Source: Clostridia bacterium
GTDB taxonomy: Bacteria; Bacillota_A; Clostridia; Christensenellales; Aristaeellaceae
Assembly (NCBI GenBank): GCA_009783365.1
Contig: WRHG01000048.1
Location: 1 to 11,636, forward strand
Length of the DNA stretch: 11,636 nucleotides
Direction: 5' to 3'
The notes beneath the pieces were generated by a model. It made no database searches. It was not told the DNA's origin and was given only the letters and a program-made list of their open reading frames with translations. The first letter of the stretch is position 1. Each line of letters starts with the position of its first letter. Below are positions 6,294 through 11,636 of this stretch, piece by piece. The position numbers and the translations under genes were made by a program.

Positions 6294-7531
6294 GTATGAT
6301 TCTGCTGCAGTTTACCCAGATGCTTGCGCACGTCCACCAGCACATCCGTATAATACTGGTTGAAGGTGCAGCATCCGATCGGCTTTTGCCGAATCAGCAA
6401 CTCCAGGCAATTGTCGCAGAGGGTGCAGAATTTCATGTCCCGCTCGTTTCCTTGCTCAAGTTTGGACGGCAGCAAAGGATCCGCGAAGGACTGCCTGCCC
6501 AGGCCGATCATATCGACGATTCCCCTGTCTATATTTTTCGCGCCGACCTTTAACATCGAATTATCTTCGGGCGGCACCATCTGGAGGTTTTGGTTGCCCT
6601 TGCCCCACACCGAGTAATTGGAGCCGATCAGCACGGTTTCGCGCTTCATCGCCGCCTTGAACGCCTTTTGGAAGGTGGGATGCAGGTACGCGATATAGGG
6701 ATGGTTCTTCTCCGCCTGGGTCAGCGAGATCGTGATGGAGGGGCTTCCCGCGGACTGCACGACATATTGCGCGCCGCGCTCCTCAAGGCCTTTCACCAGA
6801 TCCAGCGGCTCCGTCAGATCAATGACGGCGGAATCGGGGCCGTCCGTCCCAAACCCGCCGGGGAATCCTTCCCATGCCGAAACCTTGGAGCCGATTAAAA
6901 ACTTCGGGTCATCCACCGCCCCGGCGATGCGCTCATAGAGGTCGAAAGCGAACTGCCGCCGGTTTTCCCATTTTCCGCCGTACTTCCAGTTACGGGTATT
7001 GAACGGGCGCAGAATCTGCGAGCCCAGATACCCGTGGCACAGCTTCATGTCGATGCCGTCCGCGCCAACATCCTGAGCGATTTTCGCCGCCTGGACAAAG
7101 TCGTTCATGATCCTGTCCACATCCCCGTCTGAGAGCAGGTCTCCGCCGTAGGTGTAGGATGGGCAAACCGTTACCCTGCGTGAAAAATCAGGATTGCTTA
7201 ACTCTCCCGAGTGGGTCAGCTGGAATACGATCAGCGGCTCGGGATTGACCTCGCGCATGCGCTTGATAAACCGGGCAAGCGCGGGTGCGTTTTGCGGCCT
7301 GATTAGCAGCGGGTTCTTTCTGGACCGGCTTTCCTGTGTAATGGAAATCGCCTCGAGGTCAATCAGGCCCCAACCGCCCCTAAACAGGTTTTCATACCGC
7401 CGATAGGTCAGTTCGGTCGGATTGCCGTTGTCGTCCGCGTCGGCACATTCCATCGGCTGTGAAAAAAACCGGTTTTTAGCGACGCGGCCGCCAATTTGAA
7501 CGGCTTGAAGCAGCGTATCCCGATAACTCAT
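6290..7531 (-). CDS. NADH:flavin oxidoreductase / Old Yellow Enzyme family with Fe-S cysteine motif
   Basis: A 413-residue flavoprotein of the FMN-binding TIM-barrel family that typically reduces activated C=C bonds or acts as a reductase domain. Visible motifs are FSQPMECAD near the N-terminus, FQLTHSGE (103-110), HGYLGSQIL (166-174) with a candidate proton-donor Y168, and YGGKWENRRQF (184-194). Near the C-terminus cysteines at 369, 372, 375 and 387 (C-x2-C-x2-C-x11-C, followed by C388) match the 4Fe-4S site seen in 2,4-dienoyl-CoA reductase-like members, but the chain ends about 25 residues later, so the extra flavin/NADPH domain of that enzyme is absent. The usual H-x-x-H/N substrate pair is K163-L-C-H166. 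ATG at 7531 is preferred because AAAGGAG lies 7 bases upstream; the earlier ATG at 7537 is too close to it. It starts 2 bases after the dehydrogenase stop. Substrate unknown. Confidence 0.88.
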   Translation of the reverse strand: MSYRDTLLQAVQIGGRVAKNRFFSQPMECADADDNGNPTELTYRRYENLFRGGWGLIDLEAISITQESRSRKNPLLIRPQNAPALARFIKRMREVNPEPLIVFQLTHSGELSNPDFSRRVTVCPSYTYGGDLLSDGDVDRIMNDFVQAAKIAQDVGADGIDMKLCHGYLGSQILRPFNTRNWKYGGKWENRRQFAFDLYERIAGAVDDPKFLIGSKVSAWEGFPGGFGTDGPDSAVIDLTEPLDLVKGLEERGAQYVVQSAGSPSITISLTQAEKNHPYIAYLHPTFQKAFKAAMKRETVLIGSNYSVWGKGNQNLQMVPPEDNSMLKVGAKNIDRGIVDMIGLGRQSFADPLLPSKLEQGNERDMKFCTLCDNCLELLIRQKPIGCCTFNQYYTDVLVDVRKHLGKLQQNHT

Positions 7532-7533
7532 CC

Positions 7534-8613
7534 TCATACTCCTTTGCAGCTTGGGTCCATCACAATTCGCCTGTCGATGCGCGGCGACACAAAAACTTTG
7601 AAAATGTTCGGATTTTGCCGGATCTCCTGCAAAGCGCTCTCCAGTTCCTCTAACGGAACCGCCATGGTAAGCAGCGGCATGGGGTCTATGCGCTTGTGGC
7701 TGAGCAGCTGAATCGCGTCCCCCCAATCATTGCCGATGCCGGCGCAGGATCCGGACACCTTTTTTTCGCCCAGCACGAATTCATAGGGCGGAAGCCTGGC
7801 GTAATCGTCCCCCGCGCAGATGCCGAATGCTTCCAGCTTTCCGCCGCGGCGCAGCATCGCAAACGCCTGCTCGTAAGTACGGGACGTCCCCACGGCTTCA
7901 ATCACGTAATCCGCCCCCCTGCCATGGGTCAGGCGTTTTACCTCGGCCACCGGGTCGGCAACCTCTTTGATATTGATCGTATGATCCACACCCATATCCC
8001 TGGCGATTTTCAAACGCCTTTCACTGTCCCCCAGCACGATTACCGGCGTACATCCCCGAAGCAACGCGACCTTGGCGTGCAGCACGCCCAACCCGCATCC
8101 GATGACCGCGCATGAGGCGGCGATCTCCGCGTCCAGCCTTCTGCACGCCTGAAGAACCGCGGTCAACGGCTCCACAAAGGTCGCCGTATAATCATCCAGC
8201 CCGTCGGGTATGGGATAGATGTTTTTCCACGGCGCTTTCACATATTCCGCAAAGCCGCCGTTCATATGGATGCCCAGCTGCGCAAATGTTTCGCACAGCA
8301 GCCCATCCCCCTTACGGCAGAAATAACAGGTTCCGCAGGGAAGGCAAATGTCCACCGCAACGCGGTCTCCCGTCCTCAGGCCCCGCGCGTTCTTTCCAAC
8401 CTCCGCAATCGTTCCGAACATCTCATGGCCCGTGATGAGCGGCAGCTTCTCCGCGGCGTATTTCCCCGTGTAGATGCTCCAATCCGAGCCGCAGATCCCG
8501 CAATAGGATACCTGAACCAGCACTTCGTCGTCGGTGATCCGGGGCACGGGAACCTCTTTGAGCACCATCTTATGCGGCGCTTCCACCACCGCCGCCCGCA
8601 TTGTCTGTTTCAT
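7534..8613 (-). CDS. Zinc-dependent medium-chain dehydrogenase (sorbitol/threonine dehydrogenase-like)
   Basis: A 359-residue NAD(P)-dependent alcohol or polyol dehydrogenase of the MDR family. The catalytic zinc site is visible as C38 (YCGICGSD), H63-E64 (GHE) and E149 (FVEPL). The structural zinc motif is C93-x2-C96-x2-C99-x7-C107. The Rossmann loop reads VIGCGLGVLHA (170-180), i.e. G-x-G-x-G, one residue shorter than the family's usual G-x-G-x-x-G. D196 after the next strand would favour NAD(H). GGGAGG lies 6 bases before the ATG at 8613; an in-frame ATG at 8634 lacks such a site. It is the second gene of its operon, between a TIM-barrel isomerase and the flavoprotein, and probably oxidises a hydroxyl of the sugar or reduces a sugar-derived aldehyde or ketone. 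Confidence 0.9.
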   Translation of the reverse strand: MKQTMRAAVVEAPHKMVLKEVPVPRITDDEVLVQVSYCGICGSDWSIYTGKYAAEKLPLITGHEMFGTIAEVGKNARGLRTGDRVAVDICLPCGTCYFCRKGDGLLCETFAQLGIHMNGGFAEYVKAPWKNIYPIPDGLDDYTATFVEPLTAVLQACRRLDAEIAASCAVIGCGLGVLHAKVALLRGCTPVIVLGDSERRLKIARDMGVDHTINIKEVADPVAEVKRLTHGRGADYVIEAVGTSRTYEQAFAMLRRGGKLEAFGICAGDDYARLPPYEFVLGEKKVSGSCAGIGNDWGDAIQLLSHKRIDPMPLLTMAVPLEELESALQEIRQNPNIFKVFVSPRIDRRIVMDPSCKGV

Positions 8614-8648
8614 GCGATACCTCCCTATGTCCAACAGGCCGCGGCCCG

Positions 8649-9632
8649 TTAAGCCCGCGGATTGTTGAAAATTTTATCCTTCCTGCCCTCATAGGGCGCT
8701 TTGATGATCAGCGGTTTCAGATAGGCCGCCACCTTCTCCACGCCGTCGCCTACGCTCATGGTGACGTCCTCGTGTTCATAGCTGAGCACAAAGTCATAGC
8801 CCACCAGGGATAACTCCGTTAATACCTTTTTCCACGGCACGCTGCCCCAGCCGGGGATCCGGAAGCGGAACGCCTTGTCCAGCCTCTGCCAATCGCCTTG
8901 CATCAGGACCCCGCCATACTGTATGTTATGCTCCACCACCTCGCCGTCCTTGGCGTGAACGTGGAATATCCGCTCGCCCAGGGCGTCGATGAAGTTTTCG
9001 ACCCGCAGCCCCAGATAGATCAGATTGGCCGGATCGAGGTTGTAACCCAGGCATGGGTGGTTATCCACCAGCTCAAGGGCTCGCTTTGCCGTATTGATGT
9101 CGTAGATCAGATTATTCGGATGCGGCTCCACGGCAAACTTGACGCCGTATTCCTTAAACTTATCTAGAATAGGAACAAAAAGCTCCACAAAATCCTTTTC
9201 CATCCACTCCCATCCCTGAGCGCAGGGAAACGGGAAGTAACGCCCCCAGTTTGTGACGCCCGTAAAGCCGTTTACAACGGAAACCTCCAGCGCGTTGGCG
9301 GCCTGCGCCGTCCTGATCAGGCTCTGGGTGCCGTACTTGATTTTCTCTTCTTTCGTCCCTTGATAGAGCGCGTCCGTATCCTCCCCCCACGGGCCGAGGA
9401 TCAGGATCGAATCGGCATGGTTGGACAGCGCGGAAATCTCAATGCCGTAACCCGCCAGCATCTTCTTGAGCTTATGCGCGTTGTTTCCCTGAAGGATCTC
9501 GTCGCACTCCATCTGGCCGTTTCCAATGTAAGCCGGTATTTCCATCATCTCATAGCCGTTGGCCGTCATAATTTTCGCGACATCCTCCAGGGGCAAATGC
9601 GCGTAGTTCGCCGCAAAAAAACCTAATTTCAT
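8649..9632 (-). CDS. Sugar phosphate isomerase/epimerase, xylose-isomerase-like TIM barrel
   Basis: A 327-residue TIM-barrel protein of the AP-endonuclease 2/xylose-isomerase-like superfamily, whose members epimerise or isomerise sugars, or act as lyases, with a divalent metal. Likely metal-site residues are E169 (AVEPHPNN), D200 (NLDPANL), H226 (HVHAKDGE) and E286 (YEHED), in the order and spacing of the family. The start at 9632 gives MKLGFFAANY, the beginning of the first beta strand, with a GGAGAGG-type site upstream. An in-frame ATG at 9653 sits on that site and has none of its own. It is the first gene of the minus operon that continues with a dehydrogenase, a flavoprotein and an aldolase. 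Its first 39 residues match the truncated gene at 11518 at about 20 positions, so the two are paralogues. The exact sugar is not predictable. Confidence 0.9.
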   Translation of the reverse strand: MKLGFFAANYAHLPLEDVAKIMTANGYEMMEIPAYIGNGQMECDEILQGNNAHKLKKMLAGYGIEISALSNHADSILILGPWGEDTDALYQGTKEEKIKYGTQSLIRTAQAANALEVSVVNGFTGVTNWGRYFPFPCAQGWEWMEKDFVELFVPILDKFKEYGVKFAVEPHPNNLIYDINTAKRALELVDNHPCLGYNLDPANLIYLGLRVENFIDALGERIFHVHAKDGEVVEHNIQYGGVLMQGDWQRLDKAFRFRIPGWGSVPWKKVLTELSLVGYDFVLSYEHEDVTMSVGDGVEKVAAYLKPLIIKAPYEGRKDKIFNNPRA

Positions 9633-9695
9633 TCCAATCTTCCTCTCCTTCATGAAATCCAGCCGTGATGAGCCCTATTCATTATCTATGCGGGC

Positions 9696-9724
9696 AGGGT
9701 AACATATCCGCCTTTTAATGTCAA
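9696..9724 (-). promoter_or_regulatory. Candidate sigma-70-type promoter for the isomerase-dehydrogenase-flavoprotein-aldolase operon
   Basis: On the minus strand a perfect TTGACA (9719-9724) is followed after 17 bases by TACCCT (9696-9701), a weak -10 box. The predicted start near 9690 would leave a leader of about 57 bases. The -35 box is embedded in GATATTGACA, identical to the -35 region of the divergent kinase promoter. The poor -10 suggests the promoter is weak or needs an activator. Confidence 0.4.
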
Positions 9725-9741
9725 TATCTTTTTTATGGTTA

Positions 9742-9774
9742 TTACCTTTCCGAGCCACGGCTTCTTCCGCTCAT
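9742..9774 (-). CDS. Possible 10-codon leader ORF
   Basis: ATG at 9774 is preceded by GGAGG at 5-6 bases, encodes MSGRSRGSER, and ends in tandem TAATAA stops. Nothing similar is recognised. If real it must be transcribed from a promoter further upstream than the one proposed at 9696-9724. It may be chance in an AT-rich gap. Confidence 0.15.
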   Translation of the reverse strand: MSGRSRGSER

Positions 9775-9881
9775 TTTTTCCTCCATTCGTTTGTATATCC
9801 CATTTTATTTCAACCAATGTTTCCCGCGCCTTCTTTTTGCCGTGATTTTGCAACCCGCATTCATGTATAAATCCGTTGATA

Positions 9882-9911
9882 TTGACAAACATCATGATCT
9901 ATATTATGATG
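9882..9911 (+). promoter_or_regulatory. Strong sigma-70-type promoter for the kinase operon with overlapping palindromic operator
   Basis: TTGACA (9882-9887) and TATGAT (9905-9910) are 17 bases apart: a perfect -35, optimal spacing and a -10 one base from consensus. Transcription should start near 9917, giving a leader of about 62 bases. An imperfect inverted repeat spans 9890-9911 (CATCAT at the left end, ATGATG at the right end, 18 of 22 positions symmetric), covering the spacer and -10 box, and contains the perfect 8-mer ATCATGAT (9891-9898). A repressor bound there would block polymerase. Confidence 0.7.
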
Positions 9912-9978
9912 ACGGGGAATTCAAAAGCGGAAAGCGCGGCCCCTATACGCGTCAGCCTTAGCGCAAGGAGAAACGGCC

Positions 9979-11499
9979 ATGAAAATAATCGCCTATGATT
10001 TGGGAACGGGCGGCGTGAAAGCCTCCCTGTTTGATCAGCGTATGGTTTCGGTCGCCAAGTCCTTCACCGAATACCCCACCTACTACCCGTCCCCGGACCG
10101 GCATGAGCAGCGGCCGGCGGATTGGTGGAACGGCGTTATCAAAAGCACGGAGGCGCTGCTTCGCGCTTCCGGCGCCGACCCTTCGGAAATCGGGTGCCTT
10201 TCCCTATCCGGACACAGCTTGGTGGCCGTTCCGATTAGCGCGCGCAACGAGGCGCTTGCAGAGCGCGTACCCATCTGGTCCGACCGGCGCGCAGGTGAAC
10301 AGGCGGCCTGTTTCTTTACCCGCATCAACGCGGAGAATTGGTACATGACTACTGGAAACGGCTTCCCCGCACCTTGTTATTCACTGTTTAAGCTGATGTG
10401 GCTCAAGGAAAACCAGCCGGATGTGTACCGGAAAACAAAGTATGTGCTTGGCTCCAAGGATTTCATCAACCTGCTGCTCACAGGCGAAGGGGTCATGGAT
10501 CCCTCCTACGCTTCCGGCACGGGCGCCTTCCGCCTGCGGGAGGGCACAATCTCGCCTGATTATTTGGAGGCGGCGGAACTGCCGCCCGACCTCTTCCCGC
10601 CCATTGTTCCTTCCCATCATATCGTGGGGCGCTTGACCCCTCAGGCAGCTTCCGCCCTCGGTTTGCACCAGAACGTAGCCGTGGCTTGCGGCGGAGTGGA
10701 CAACGCCTGCATGGCGTTGGGCGCGGTAGGGGCGGAGGACGGCGGTATCTATTGCTCGCTGGGTTCCTCAAGCTGGATTCCGCTCAACTCCCGCTCGCCT
10801 GTGCTGGACTGGGAAAAAAAGCCGTATGTGTTTGCCCATATTCAGGAAGGCATGTTCACCTCCGCTTTCTCTATTTTTTCCGGCGGCAGTTCCTTCAAAT
10901 GGAGCGGACAGGCACTGCTTGGGCAGGACATGACCGACCCCGACGCATACGACCGGATGGCAGGCATGGCGCAAAGCGCCAAGATTGGCGCGAACGGCGT
11001 CTTCTTTAACCCGAGCTTGGCGGGCGGCACTTCCCAGGACAAGAGCCCCCATATACGCGGCGCGTTTGTCGGGCTGCACCTAGGCGTCAGCCAAAACGAC
11101 CTGATCCGCGCGGTCATGGAAGGGATCTGCTTGAATTTAAAATCCTCCCTTTCCTATTTGCGGCAAAAAACGCGCGTCAGCGACAGCATCCTGTTTTGCG
11201 GCGGCGGCAGCAAAAGCCCGTTTTGGATGCAGATGTTCGCCGACGTATTTGACATGACAATTCTCAAAACCAATATCGACCAGGACGCCGCTTCGTTCGG
11301 CGCGGCAGGGATTGCGTTTGTGGCAATGAAAATATGGGAAGATTACAGCAGAATCCCCGGCCTGCACAAAACCGAAAACCGGACCGCCCCCATCCCTGAA
11401 AACGTGACGCAATACAGTCGGATTTTCCCCCGGTTTGTTCACGCTAACGAAATGATGTCCGAATTGGGGGATTACATTTATCACGATGAAAAACGATGA
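9979..11499 (+). CDS. FGGY-family carbohydrate kinase (xylulokinase-like)
   Basis: A 506-residue ATP-dependent sugar kinase, of normal length for the FGGY family, which phosphorylates ketoses, polyols or related sugars. Seen in order: phosphate-1 loop DLGTGGVKASLFD (7-19), IWSDRRA (99-105), catalytic-base candidate D241 in GGVDNACMALG, GSSSW (262-266) where ATP is contacted, and CGGGSKSP (407-414), the adenosine/phosphate-2 region. The sugar-contact position reads SGHS (77-80), not the GQMHG of E. coli D-xylulokinase, so a D-xylulose substrate should not be assumed. AAGGAG lies 8 bases before the ATG. First gene of the plus operon; the next gene, another TIM-barrel isomerase, starts 18 bases after its stop. 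Family sure, substrate unknown. Confidence 0.93.
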   Translation: MKIIAYDLGTGGVKASLFDQRMVSVAKSFTEYPTYYPSPDRHEQRPADWWNGVIKSTEALLRASGADPSEIGCLSLSGHSLVAVPISARNEALAERVPIWSDRRAGEQAACFFTRINAENWYMTTGNGFPAPCYSLFKLMWLKENQPDVYRKTKYVLGSKDFINLLLTGEGVMDPSYASGTGAFRLREGTISPDYLEAAELPPDLFPPIVPSHHIVGRLTPQAASALGLHQNVAVACGGVDNACMALGAVGAEDGGIYCSLGSSSWIPLNSRSPVLDWEKKPYVFAHIQEGMFTSAFSIFSGGSSFKWSGQALLGQDMTDPDAYDRMAGMAQSAKIGANGVFFNPSLAGGTSQDKSPHIRGAFVGLHLGVSQNDLIRAVMEGICLNLKSSLSYLRQKTRVSDSILFCGGGSKSPFWMQMFADVFDMTILKTNIDQDAASFGAAGIAFVAMKIWEDYSRIPGLHKTENRTAPIPENVTQYSRIFPRFVHANEMMSELGDYIYHDEKR

Positions 11500-11517
11500 A
11501 AATGGAGGAAACAAGGC

Positions 11518-11636
11518 ATGAAGTTAGGGTTTTGTGTGCAAAATTATTCGGAAAAGCCTGTGGAGGAAGTCGTCAAAATGGTGGCCCAAAAAGGCTATGA
11601 AGCCGTTGAAATTGCAACCTACGACGGCAACGGCCA
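11518..11636 (+). CDS. Sugar phosphate isomerase/epimerase, TIM barrel (N-terminal fragment, runs off window)
   Basis: Only 39 residues are present, starting MKLGFCVQNY and ending near YDGNG. About 20 of them match, without gaps, the start of the TIM-barrel isomerase encoded at 8649-9632 on the other strand (shared MKLGF, NY, GYE, EI, GNG), so it belongs to the same family and is probably a paralogue. GGAGG lies 9 bases before the ATG. It follows the kinase gene by 18 bases in the same operon. The metal site lies outside the window. Confidence 0.8.
   Translation, partial: MKLGFCVQNYSEKPVEEVVKMVAQKGYEAVEIATYDGNG

Larger units (their letters stand above)
9633..9978. other. Divergent intergenic region (346 bp) with promoters for both flanking operons
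   Basis: This AT-rich gap lies between the oppositely oriented isomerase and kinase genes. It holds a strong plus-strand promoter near 9882-9910, a weaker minus-strand candidate near 9696-9724, an imperfect palindrome over the plus promoter, a 10-mer shared by both -35 regions, and a very short minus-strand ORF with a good ribosome binding site. A 69-codon minus-strand ORF (9686-9895) has no ribosome binding site and is not called. Confidence 0.8.

Noticed and set aside
9686..9895. 69-codon minus-strand ORF in the divergent gap
   Set aside because: There is no ribosome binding site before its ATG, it overlaps promoter elements and the composition looks like AT-rich noncoding DNA.
1..11636. 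Mobile elements, CRISPR arrays, tRNA or rRNA genes, phage or defence genes
   Set aside because: No transposase, repeat-spacer pattern, terminal inverted repeats or structural RNA signatures were seen; the window is filled by metabolic and transport genes.

Overview
The window is a sugar-catabolism and uptake locus from a bacterium of fairly high GC (mid to upper 50s % by eye). Nearly every gene has a strong AGGAGG-type ribosome binding site, and genes are packed with 4-base ATGA overlaps. This suits a Clostridia-like Firmicute, but nothing here fixes the taxon. The solute-binding protein lacks a lipobox cysteine, which is unusual for a typical Gram-positive, so a different envelope type is possible.

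Layout. Left operon (minus strand, 5442 down to 1 and beyond): a periplasmic-type sugar-binding protein, a stem-loop, an RbsA-type double ATPase, an RbsC-type permease, an L-fucose-isomerase-like protein, and a TIM-barrel sugar phosphate isomerase/epimerase cut by the window edge. A near-consensus promoter lies just after the stop codon of the preceding gene. Middle operon (minus strand, 9632 down to 5622): a second TIM-barrel isomerase, a zinc-type medium-chain dehydrogenase, an iron-sulfur Old Yellow Enzyme-type flavoprotein, and a DeoC-family aldolase. Right operon (plus strand, 9979 onward): an FGGY carbohydrate kinase, then a third TIM-barrel isomerase cut by the window edge. A 346-bp divergent intergenic region separates the middle and right operons and carries promoters on both strands.

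How the genes may work together (inference). The ABC importer brings in a monosaccharide or sugar derivative. Dehydrogenase, isomerase and epimerase steps would rearrange it to a ketose, the FGGY kinase would phosphorylate it, and the DeoC-family aldolase would cleave a phosphorylated intermediate. The flavoprotein is the unusual member, since reduction of an activated C=C bond is not part of ordinary pentose or deoxyhexose routes. The substrate cannot be read from sequence, and no transcriptional regulator lies in the window.

Most notable details: all the degenerate ATPase motifs fall in one composite site, with Walker B of the second half reading S-N instead of D-E; the flavoprotein has K-x-x-H where the family normally has H-x-x-H/N; the two divergent promoters share the 10-mer GATATTGACA; and there are well-formed operator candidates in two promoters.
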